64,000 bases of DNA. It comes from Symsagittifera roscoffensis. Its lineage: Eukaryota; Xenacoelomorpha; Acoela; Convolutidae. Below the pieces are notes generated by a model, which did not search any database, was not told the origin of the DNA, and saw nothing but the letters and a program-made list of their open reading frames with translations. Positions 1 to 33,550 of this stretch are shown piece by piece; position 1 is the stretch's first letter, and every line of letters begins with the position of its first letter. A program made the translations under genes and the position numbers. The stretch lies in NCBI RefSeq assembly GCF_963678635.1, contig NC_087062.1, positions 89,131,845 to 89,195,844 on the forward strand. Reading direction: 5' to 3'.

Positions 1-640
1 ACAGAAAAATCTGTTAATAGATCGTGTTGGTTCTATTTTTCATGTGCTAGTGTGCTTATCTCCTCCTTCAAACTGAGTCATATAAATATTGCGAGAGTTT
101 TGGTTAGGTTTTGCAAGCTTCTTTTTTGAGTTCGAGTTGAGTGCAATCAACCGTGGCGTTCTTCAGAGCAACTAAATCAAATGGTGAAATGGATTCTTTT
201 GAAAATATTCTAAGGATGCTGCTGTTAATTACGCTGTTTAAGATTTCGTTGGTTTGATTGGATTGATTTTCTGCTGTTAATGCGCGTTGGAGTTAGATTT
301 TTCAGTGTTTTGGGCAAGATCAAAATTTTGAGCAACTGGATAGCGCACATAATTGTTCTCATTTAAGGTCAATCGAACACCAGTGCCTATTCAATGATTT
401 GATCTTGGGATAGTTTTTCACGGTGTACAAATGATGAAAAAAATAGTACATAAGATATGCTTAATATAAATTTTTGCTAAGAAATGATTTCACTTGACTA
501 GATTTTTGAAGGCCAGGTCTTTTCTTTCAGCAATTGAATTCAAAACTGCATTTTCTGAGCATACACTGGACTCGTTTTGATTCAGCTTATTTTTCGTTAT
601 GAAGTAGAATGTACAAAAAATTGGTCTTTTGTTTGATTGA
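1..640. other. No gene recognised (left edge)
   Basis: AT-rich sequence with no reading frame, RNA gene or repeat that I can name. It precedes the first recognisable copy of the tandem array. It could hold upstream exons or untranslated sequence of the CHD1-like gene, but no chromodomain-like or acidic N-terminal coding segment is visible. Confidence 0.4.
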
Positions 641-3600
641 ATTGCTCAGATTACAATTCGCTGTGCAAATTCCAGCTCTCAAATACGTGGATCAACGGTA
701 GTCAAGGAAAAATTTCCTGGTGTAAAGGACCTACATCCAAATGAAAACCTCAAACATCTTTCAGGAGTACCAGGCTGAGGCTTACCATGTAGTTTTTTCT
801 ATGCTTTATTTCTTTGTTCAACAGATTTCAATGATGTTGGCAATTTTAAGGAAAACTACGCTTAAATTTGCCAGAAACTTATGATATGTAGACTTGACAA
901 ACCGTATTTCCATTTTATATATTCGTGCGTGAAATATTTGCAATGTTTGAAAACCATAACGATGAAAATATTATCAAGTATTGATTAGATTGGAAAACTA
1001 TCCATCAGCAATCCGAAGATGTTGAGCTTTTATAGCGTGAAATACCCAAACAATCAAAAGATAGTTTTTGTGCGACATCGCTTTTAGATACCGTTAGCAC
1101 GGACTGTGCTCCTGCTATGGCACTATGTGCTTGGAGTCCGCTTGAAGAAATTGGAAAGAGGGCAATTGGTTGTTTAAATCAAGTTGAGTTGACTCGATGC
1201 GAGTTTTTCCCAAATGAAGGATCAGCACCAGTGGTTGTGAGCAGTCGGGCCTTCGTATCGTGGTTTTGAGCAACAATTATTCATATTCTGGTTAATATAC
1301 CGTTGAAGCTAACGAGACTATGATGTCGTAGCTTGAGCTTGCAAAATCATTAAATCTGATATCTGGAACCGCTGCGCAATGAAAAAATCCTTACTCAGTC
1401 TCGGTTTTTTCTGCTATCAATGAGTTATCTGTGCGATTGTTGACTCTAAATCAATCTAATAATCTCTTCGTAATCCAAATTCTTTTTGAAGTTAAGCATC
1501 TCATGCCAATTTGATCAGAGAATTGAAATAGATTTTGTGCGACATTGCTTCCGGATACCGTTAGCACGGACTACGTCTTGGCTATGCCAGTCTGTGCTCG
1601 ACATCTCTTAGAGGAACTGGAAAGAGTGGGAAATTGTTACTATTGTGTGTGAATTAGCACGTTTTTAGATGGACGTCGCTGGTAACCTTGCAGTTTAGCG
1701 GCATTGAGAAAACCTCATTCTTGGAAATGATTTTTTTTTCAACATGCTGCGTGTATCGAATTCTTGATCATGTTCCGCCTGCAACCGTTCCTTCATGAGT
1801 CGTTTTTTTTCGGCTTGGTTTTTTTCCTACAAAATTTTACAAGCAGTTTTTTTCGAAAGACGGAACTGCCATGCAGCTAATGAATTTTACTATCAGTTTG
1901 TGCTTTGGTCAGATAAGAATGCGTGAGTTACTTTTATCTTCCCATCTCTTTTGTCACCAAAATTTATATGCGAACATTGCACATAAGTTGATTGCACATT
2001 GCATATAGGTGCACAGGTGGGAAGTTGATTTGATTATATGCTATGTTGAGCTCACGGACAAAATTTTGAAGTGATGTACCTGTGTTCTCAGGCCTGTAAC
2101 TCTTAGAAATTGATATTTCTGAGTTGCGTAAAGTGTTTACGCTAAAACAAATAGATTATTCTATCTCTACGCTTCTAAATAGGGCAGGGTAGATACTTTG
2201 ATTGATAGTTTAATTTAACTTGGATAACACAATAGCTTTCAAACAGGAGAAATTCAGACAAACGAGCCAATAACAGATGAGTAATGGAACTGATTTAACA
2301 AGTTTCTGTATAAAGTGTCTGAAGATTCCGTTTGGGGGCGCTCTGTCTGTCACCATTTAACAAGCCTGATAGCTCGAAATCTTTGTTCTAAACACCTGCT
2401 CAGATTACATGCTGCTGCTGTGCAATTTAATCTCAATTTCAACGTCAAGGAAATTGTTCCTGGTGAAAAGTAGACCTTAGATTATCATTCAGGAGTGCCA
2501 GGGAGTTTATGCTGTTGATTATATCTGTTCAACAGATCTTGATGATGTTGAGTCGTTAAGGAAAACTACGCTCCAATTCTCCCGGAAGCTTATGGTACAG
2601 TACTTGACAAACCTTCTTTCCGTTTTATCTATTCGTGCTTGAAATAACTGCAAGGTTTGAAAAATGTAACGATGAAAACATCAAGTATTGATTAGATTAG
2701 ATAACTGTCCAACAACAAGCCGCAGATGTTGAGCTTATATCAGGTCAATTACCCAATTAATCAATTGATTGAAATTGTTTTTGTGAGACATCGCTTCCAG
2801 ATATCGTTAGCACTGACTGTGCTCCTGCTATGCCACTGTGCTTGGAGTCCGCTTGAAGAAATTGGAAAGAGGGCAATTGGTTGTTTAAATCAAGTTGATC
2901 AGAGAATTGAAATGGGTTTTGTGCGACATCGCTTCCGGATACCGTTAGCACGGACTACGTCTTGGCTATGCCAGTCTGTGCTCGACATCTCTTAGAGGAA
3001 CTGGAAAGAGTGGGAAATTGTTACTATTGTGTGTGAATTAGCACGTTTTTAGATGGACGTCGCTGGTAACCTTGCAGTTTAGCGGCATTGAGAAAACCTC
3101 ATTCTTGGAAATGATTTTTTTTTCAACATGCTGCGTGTATCGAATTCTTGATCATGTTCCGCCTGCAACCGTTCCTTCATGAGTCGTTTTTTTCGGCTTG
3201 GTTTTTTTCCTACAAAATTTTACAAGCAGTTTTTTTCGAAAGACGGAACTGCCATGCAGCTAATGAATTTTACTATCAGTTTGTGCTTTGGTCAGATAAG
3301 AATGCGTGAGTTACTTTTATCTTCCCATCTCTTTTGGCACCAAAATTTATATGCGAACATTGCACATAAGTTGATTGCACATTGCATATAGGTGCACAGG
3401 TGGGAAGTTGATTTGATTATATGCTATGTTGAGCTCACGGACAAAATTTTGAAGTGATGTACCTGTGTTCTCAGGCCTGTAACTCTTAGAAATTGATATT
3501 TCTGAGTTGCGTAAAGTGTTTACGCTGAAACAAATAGATTATTCTATCTCTACGCTTCTAAATAGGGCAGGGTAGATACTTTGATTGATAGTTTAATTTA

Positions 3601-5150
3601 ACTTGGATAACGCAATAGCTTTCAAACAGGAGAAATTCAGACAAACGAGCCAATAACAGATGAGTAATGGAACTGATTTAACAAGTTTCTGTATAAAGTG
3701 TCTGAAGATTCCGTTTGGGGGCGCTCCGTCTGTCACCATTTAACAAGCCTGATAGCTCGAAATCTTTGTTCTAAACACCTGCTCAGATTACATGCTGCTG
3801 CTGTGCAATTTAATCTCAATTTCAACGTCAAGGAAATTGTTCCTGGTGAAAAGTAGACCTTAGATTATCATTCAGGAGTGCCAGGGAGTTTATGCTGTTG
3901 ATTATATCTGTTCAACAGATCTTGATGATGTTGAGTCGTTAAGGAAAACTACGCTCCAATTCTCCCGGAAGCTTATGGTACAGTACTTGACAAACCTTCT
4001 TTCCGTTTTATCTATTCGTGCTTGAAATAACTGCAAGGTTTGAAAAATGTAACGATGAAAACATCAAGTATTGATTAGATTAGATAACTGTCCAACAACA
4101 AGCCGCAGATGTTGAGCTTATATCAGGTCAATTAATCAATTGATTGAAATTGTTTTTGTGAGACATCGCTTCCAGATATCGTTAGCACTGACTGTGCTCC
4201 TGCTATGCCACTGTGCTTGGAGTCCGCTTGAAGAAATTGGAAAGAGGGCAATTGGTTGTTTAAATCAAGTTGATCAGAGAATTGAAATGGGTTTTGTGCG
4301 ACATCGCTTCCGGATACCGTTAGCACGGACTACGTCTTGGCTATGCCAGTCTGTGCTCGACATCTCTTAGAGGAACTGGAAAGAGTGGGAAATTGTTACT
4401 ATTGTGTGTGAATTAGCACGTTTTTAGAAGGACGTCGCTGGTAACCCTGCAGTTTAGTGGTATTGAGAAAACCTCATTCTTGGAAATGAATTTTTTCAAC
4501 ATGCTGCGTGTATCGAATTCTTGATCATGTTCCGTCACAAACCGTTTCTTCATGAGTCGTTTTTTTTCGACTTGATTTTTTTTCCTACAAAATATTCCGT
4601 TTTTTCGAAAGAAGGAACTGCCGTGCAGCTAATGAGTTTCACTATCAGTTTGGGCTTTAGTCAGATAAGAGCGTGAGTTTCTTTTATCTTCCCATCTCTT
4701 TTGTCACCAAAAATTATATGCGAAAATTGCCTATAAGTGCACAGGTGGGAAGTTGATTCAATTATGTGCTATGTTGAGCTCGCGGACAAAATTTTGAAGT
4801 GATGTACATGTGTTCTCAGGCCTGTAACTATAAGAAATTGATTTTTCTGAGTTGCGCAAAGTGTTCACGCTAAAACAAATAGATTATTCTATCTCTACGC
4901 TTTTTAATAGGGCAGGGCAGATACTTTGATTGATAGTTTACCTTAACTTAAATAACACAATAGCTTTCAAAAAGGAGAAATTCAGACAAACGAGCCAATA
5001 ACAGATGAGTAATGGAACTGAATTAACAAGTTTCTGTATAAAGTGTCTGAAGATTCCGTTTGGGGGCGCTCCGTCTGTCACCAGTTGACAAGCCTGATAG
5101 CTCGAAATCTTTGTTCTAAACGCTATTTCAAAAGTCAAATGTAATATTTT
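641..5150. repeat. Tandem array of a ~1.38-kb unit
   Basis: The landmark starting GATCAGAGAATTGAAAT recurs at 1513, 2897 and 4272, giving periods of 1384 and 1375 bases. The copies at 1513-2896 and 2897-4271 differ by only a few substitutions by eye. A more diverged copy lies at 641-1512, with about 320 extra bases near 1190-1512, and the copy from 4272 decays by about 5150. Each unit also carries an internal ~140-bp repeat: two versions of a GACATCGCTTCC...GTTAGCAC block, for example near 2787 and 2927. Short open frames of 60-76 codons inside the units are identical between copies because the DNA is, and show no protein-family features. This looks like a satellite-like or recently amplified local repeat; an assembly duplication is also possible. 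Confidence 0.85.
1563..1598 (+). repeat. Conserved hairpin in array unit
   Basis: AGCACGGACT pairs with AGTCTGTGCT, ten pairs including one G-T, enclosing a small inner GGC/GCC stem. The same hairpin is intact at 2947-2982 and 4322-4357. It could be a structured RNA or simply part of the repeat; no transcript signal is visible. Confidence 0.5.
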
Positions 5151-6390
5151 ATCAAGCTAGCAACCGTTCTTGATGGTTGCTCCTAAAGTTAATGATCTTC
5201 ACTAACGTATACAAATATCAATAAAATAAGATAACAAGACGAGAGATGGCGTGAAAGTTCATAGTTCATCCATGCAACGTCACTCTTCCCGTCTTGCTTC
5301 GCTTTCCTTGAAAATGTTGCTGTGTTTTGCGGATATCTACGCTAGAGCCTTGTTTCGACTTTTTTGCCGTCTGGACGTTAACCGCTGATATTGACGCCAT
5401 CAGCTTGTGTTTCGCCTTAAGTTTGGTCTAGTGTTTGGTTTTTAATCACTGCCATATCCGTACTGGTCTACTCGTTTTGCTTCTGTGGATCGAGACGGTA
5501 AGTCTAATAAATCTGGCCGAAAGTATCATCATCAGTGGGAACAGCAATGATTGAATGCTCATCGGTTTATATTACTCCAAAGCAGGCTGCGCTGGATGAG
5601 GGTTCATGCGCTGGGAGCGCTCCGTCGCTGTCACCATTAAACAAAGCTGATAGCTTGATTTCTCTCTGTTCAAAATGTTATTTCACAAGTCATGTACTAT
5701 TTATATTAAGCTGGTAACCAGTCTTGATGTGCTCTCAAAGTTAGTGATCTTTACTAACGTATACTAATTTCACTAAATTTAAATAAGATGTGAAGTCCTA
5801 CCGCGAGAGTTCATATTTATGCAATAGAATGTTAATCTTTCCTCCTTTCTTTGTTTCCCCATTCATCGAAAACACGCATTGCGTTTGAAATTTTACCAAG
5901 AACAGTATTCCTGGCTGTTTTTTGCGCAGATCTACGTTACTGTTTCGAGTTTTTTGTCCCCTGGACATAACCGCCATAAGCTTGCTCTAGTTTCAAGTGG
6001 TTTTCTTAATCACCGCCTGATCCGTACTGATCTTATGTTACTTCGCGTTAGTGACGCTTTTAGTCTGATGAAACTGGACGAAGGTATGATCATCAGTGGG
6101 AACAGCGTTGATTGAATGCTCATCGGTTTAACACTCCAAACAGAGCATGAGCTGGATGCAAGGTCATGCGCTTCGGGTGCTCCGCCACAGACACTCTTTA
6201 ACAAAGCTGATAGCTTAAAATCTATCTGAGCAAAATTACATTTTACAAGTTAAATATCATATTAATTTTAAGCTGGCAACCGGTCTTGGTTGCACACAAA
6301 ATTAGTGATCTTGACTAAAGTATACCTTTTTTGAGAACACAATATATGCGATCATGGCGTGACAATTCATATTTAAGCAATATAGTGTCA
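5060..6390. repeat. Diverged tandem repeat, ~0.56-kb unit
   Basis: A block beginning GCGCTCCGTC, followed by a conserved AAGCTGATAGCT-like stretch, a CTGGTAACC/CTGGCAACC stretch and an ACTAACGTATAC-like stretch, recurs near 5065, 5617 and 6175. The first two spacers also align: both contain ATCATCAGTGGGAACAGC and TTGAATGCTCATCGGTTTA. The copies are far more diverged than those of the 1.38-kb array, and the first overlaps the decayed end of that array. The 1.38-kb units also carry the GCGCTCCGTCTGTCACCA core, so the two repeat families share ancestry. No protein-coding signal is seen. Confidence 0.7.
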
Positions 6391-7933
6391 AAGGTTCTGA
6401 GTAAATAAGCTACAATTGAACAAACAAAAGCCGTAAATAACAGGTACTCCGTTTTAATTGATTTGACGAGATGGTTTCTGACATCAATTAGCGCTCGAGC
6501 TTTACTTTTTTCAGTGCTGCTGAAAGCTGCTCACATGAATCTCCACCTCACATTTGTGTCATGTCATTACCTCGAAGGCCATCGTGTTAACAAAGAAACA
6601 TTTCAGTGTTGTTTCAATCTTGGAATTACCTGTAAGAAATTTGCAAGACTCCAAGTTGACGTTAAGATTTCAGTTTTTAAATTGGTTTTGAAAAAATTTT
6701 GTTTTGAATCATCGTCACATTTGTGTTTTTCCTGTTGATTTTTCAACAGTTTCATTTGATTCGTTGTTGGAATTTGTTGTAATTGCAGGTTTTCCAAGAG
6801 GCCATTGCACCAAAAAGTTAAAAAGCTATAAGTGGTTTTCACTGTTGCGATATATCGTTTTCTCTGGGCCTTTTTCGGAGCTCAATTTTCATTAACCTGT
6901 AATTTCATGTTTGTCTTAGCATTTTGTGCAAACCTTGTGTTCTTCAGTTTCACATCTCTCTACTCCAAAGTCAATAGTTTTCTTGGGTGTCAATTTTGTG
7001 TTGTGTTTGATTCAATTCAATTATTCGCACAAAGGTCGAAACGAGAAGTCTCAGTAAATTAATACCGTTTGGTGCTTGTCTTAATGCTGCCAGTTTGGAA
7101 ATTGTTGCTTGCAATTTTTATTTTGTTCCGGTCTTAATGCAGTTTCCTTGACACGCTTAGTTTTCCAGTTTCCTCTGCTAGTACGTTTTTCAATGTTGTT
7201 GTGCCGGGTTTTGAAGAGCTCAAGCACGGCCATTACGAACGTTATTTGGGCGCGTATCCAAAAATTGTGTCATTCGCTGTGTAAACCGTCAATAAATCTT
7301 ATAAGCGTATGCAGCGAATTTTTAAAAAATTGTATCACGTCAATCGGTTTAAATAGTATCTGCCACGCAGAGCTGCTTCCTGGTAATTTGAAACTATGTT
7401 TGTTCAAGGTTGAAGTTCTTAGTTGGGTTTTGTATTCGGTGTCCGATTGTAAAGCGAGATATCTAGCTTTCTTAGAGCCGTGTTGAACGGCAGGGAAAAC
7501 CTTGTTTAATATCAACTTAATTAATAGTTTATAATATAGGGCTTTTTGTAAAGAAAAACTAAGTGCATTTTTGCCACTTTGTTCAGATCCATTGTATGAC
7601 ATTCCATGGAACACTTTGCTTCTTCTGCTGTGTGGAAGTTTCAGAAAGTTTTATGCATTCTGAGGTAATAAAAGTTGTGGTCTTCGTCGTTGGCATGATA
7701 ATTGGCCTGTTGATTCTCTACAGAATTATTTGGCCGATCGAGTGAATTACGTGCATTGGAGTGTTCCGCAAAGAAATTTTGGTGTTCCGCACAGAAATTT
7801 GTTGTTTTTGAGGTTTTCCGTGTTTATAATAAATCCCGGAAAAAATTTTTGGTCTGAAGGCCAGTCTGTATATCCAAACCGCAGTTCATGCCTTGTCTCT
7901 ATGAAAATTTTCTTAAAAATTGGTTTTTATCAG
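6391..7933. other. Upstream or intronic sequence before first CHD1 exon
   Basis: T-rich sequence without a recognisable exon. The first visible CHD1 exon starts in mid-codon and inside chromodomain 1, so at least this part of the stretch must be intron. A paired motif GTTCCGCAAAGAAAT / GTTCCGCACAGAAAT lies at 7762 and 7783 and recurs in a later intron. An open frame at 7563-7745 encodes a hydrophobic segment but has no other sign of being real. The acceptor for the first exon (TTTTTATCAG) ends at 7933. Confidence 0.45.
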
Positions 7934-30767
<22,834 letters not shown>

Positions 30768-32617
30768 AACGCAATAGTTTGAAAACATGAACTAGTCAAG
30801 TTAATTAACACTGTCAATTTATACTCTTTGATTAGATGAACTTGTTTCAAAACAGTTATCTTTATTTTTCGTTTTCATCTGTCGAGCTTATAATTCAAAA
30901 TTAAAATTAATTGTTTATAATTCTTATACAAGAGCAAACACCCAACTAACAAGATGAGCGAGATGAATTTCAACGTGTAAATGAGCGAAGTGAATTTTGT
31001 AGTGTTGTGAACGAATTGAATTTTGAAGTGGCAATGAACGAAGATAATTTGCAACAGTTGAAAATGATTTTTAAGTGTCAATGAAGTACAGAAGACACTC
31101 ATGTAGGCCACTTGATGAACATGTTAATATAGAGGTCCTGATGATTTAATATTTTTTTTTCGAGAGAAAATACTAAAACTTGCTCACGCTCAACTTGATT
31201 TTTGGCAGGTTGACTTTTGATAACCTTTGTTAAATTCGTTTCCTTAGTCAAAAGAAAGGCTTATCGCACAGCAAACATCTAAGGTCCTAAAAAACGACTG
31301 TTTCGATAGTGGATTTTAAATTGAAGTTTCCCAGCGGAATAAAAATATAATGATGGCTAATTTTAGTATAAAAGTCAATCATAAAATTTGGGAAGTTCGA
31401 GAGTTCACGGCATAAAATTTTCTTTGAAGTCCGAAAGTTAATTTTATCAGAAAACTATTTTTCGTTGCGACTGTTGACTCTTCCAACTTTCTCTGCAGCA
31501 AGTGCATGCGCAAATTTATGCTCTGAAGAACTGACTTGTGAGTATTTGATGAAATCATTCAGAATCGTTTGTTGAAAGAAATAAATAACTGTTGAATAGA
31601 GTTCATTTGCTCATCACGTGAGAGGGTTTTGACATTTGGTATAAGGCAGAAGGTCGTAAGGTTGACCTATATTGCATTTTTGCATTCGAAAAAAAAATTA
31701 TAGCCATCGAAATTGATTCAAATTGCCATTTAATCATTACTAAATCTTGAATGTTTCAAAGTTTAGTGAATTGAAAGTGTCAATAAAAAAGTAATGAGCC
31801 ACATGTTTTTTTGAATTATAACACTACCATTCTTCTCAACCTCAGCACATGATTTATTTTAACAAGAAACAAAAATTAATTAACCGTGCACAAGAATTCT
31901 GCACAAAAATTCTGACTGAAAAAATGGCATCTATAATATTTGAACAAAGAAAGCAAAATCATTTACGGGATTGTTTGTGTACTTTTTCGAGTACGACTTG
32001 AGGCTCTTAAAGCGCCGCACTTGAAGGTTTTTTTAAATTTTGATCTTGTTTTAGGAAGGTATCAAAAGGATATAGGGTTAATCTTTTATATTCGTCGGTA
32101 CACAAAACAACTCCTAGAACAAACAACTCTTAGGTTTGATTTGCACATTATTTTTCAATTATTTGAAAATACTGTACGCTGAGGTAAAAGCAATGAAAAA
32201 CAAAATTAGGTGGAAAAAATTGCTGAAGGCTATACCGCTAAATTTTAGTTCAGCCGCAACGAAAAAAAGACATAACTTTACTCAGCAGATAAGAAAACAA
32301 AAGCAGAGAACTCTGCTTTTGTTGCAAGCACTGCTGTAGCAGAAAAATTACAGCTACTTTTTGGATCTTGCGATTGAATTAACCATTTTTCTTAAAGTTA
32401 GTAAGCCAGACCAGCAAAAAAATGAAAAAAAAAAAAAGTTTTTTTGGAAAATGAACACTCACAATTAATAATACTTTTTGATGTTACGTAAGAAATTCCA
32501 CTTCTCTTATAAAAATTGTTCTATCTTGGATTTTTTTTAAAATAAGAGCTCTTAAAAATTCAAATAAATTTTTCAAACAAACTCCGACCTTGAGAGAGTT
32601 CATTTCTCCATATATAG
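30768..32617. other. CHD1-like 3' UTR and intergenic sequence
   Basis: The 3' UTR probably starts here, with poly(A)-signal candidates ATTAAA at 30900 and AATAAA at 31338. No gene is recognised. A 12-bp perfect palindrome with a 2-base centre lies at 32297-32322. The reading frames around 31940-32339 have no family features. Confidence 0.5.
32297..32322. repeat. 12-bp near-perfect palindrome
   Basis: ACAAAAGCAGAG and CTCTGCTTTTGT are separated by AA. The short loop would make a very tight cruciform; possibly a chance or slippage product. Confidence 0.5.
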
Positions 32618-33026
32618 CAAGGGCGGACAAATCCCCCCCCCCCCCCCAGGTATTCGACCCCCTGCCTAACCCTTTGGTACTTTTTAAGAAATCCATTTTT
32701 GGCCGACCGACCCTAAAATTTTTCTAAAGGCGCCTTTGGCGCCAATATATTAACTTTGAGGGGGAGCGCGCGCCAAAAAAAGCGCGATTTTTTTGTGTCA
32801 AATTTTTCCAAAAAGTGCCCAAAAACCGCTTTTTTGACCTGTTTTTTTTTCAAAAATTTGCCTGCGGCGAATTTTTTCTTGAAAAATTTGTCTATCTACG
32901 TTCTTTATAATGCTTTAGGAGAGCTCGGAAAATCAATTTGTTTGACCTAAATAAATGTCGTTAAGATTTTCGAAATTTTTTTGAAAATCCTCCTCCCCCC
33001 TCGAGAAAATCCTAGATCCGCCCCTG
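32618..33026. mobile_element. hAT-like MITE copy 1, 409 bp, perfect 8-bp target duplication
   Basis: It begins CAAGGGCGGACAAATC and ends with the inverse of CAGGGGCGGATCTAGGA. ATATATAG occurs directly on both sides (32610-32617 and 33027-33034). A CAGGGGCGG-type end with an 8-bp duplication is typical of hAT elements. A C-run of about 16 sits near the left end. It shares its interior (GGAGAGCTCGGAAA, the run AAAATCCTAGATCCGCCCCTG in part, T-rich Phe-like tracts) with the copy at 37414. No transposase frame. Confidence 0.8.
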
Positions 33027-33550
33027 ATATATAGTACATTTATTCAGCAAATTCTTAAACAATCCACACAATACATCAATAGAGAGGGTAAGCGAAAATC
33101 ACTTGAAAAAGCCCACTTAGAGCCTATTCGGAAATTTATCATAAATTCAAGAATTAAACTGGTATAAGAAAATATGTAAGCACAAAAGCTTATCTATAAA
33201 ATTATATATGTTTTTACAGAGAAAAAACAAATTTAGACCAAAAACGAAAAATGGAGACCAAATAGCTTCCCAACAACAAGTCAGTTGCTTTCGCTTAAGT
33301 CCATTTGAAAAGGGATACGACATTTTTCTAAAGCTATGTTTTTCATCACTGTTTTAATTTAACTTGGTTTCTGACTGTTTCCTTTTGGCACGGTATTTTA
33401 GGACATTTGCCATTAAATTCGGCAACGTGATCTTTTTGACACGAAACAATTTTTGTTGCTAAAAATCGATACAAGAGACTTCTTTGTCAAGGGAATCCAC
33501 TGAAAAATTATATTAGATTAAGTTTCAAAGACATGAGTATGCGTATTTAG
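33027..33550. other. Intergenic, nothing recognised
   Basis: AT-rich sequence between a MITE and the segmental duplications. No open frame or repeat is recognised. Confidence 0.4.

Noticed and set aside
2726-4370. Repeated 64-91 codon frames in the 1.38-kb array as a gene family
   Set aside because: Identity follows from DNA identity; frames are on both strands, differ in start between copies and have no codon-level conservation in the diverged copy.
5535-6204. Open frames in the 0.56-kb array
   Set aside because: Not conserved between the two copies; overlapping on both strands.
7109-7614. 125- and 114-codon frames on opposite strands near 7.1-7.6 kb
   Set aside because: They overlap on opposite strands, have no similarity to CHD1 N-terminal sequence and no supporting splice signals.
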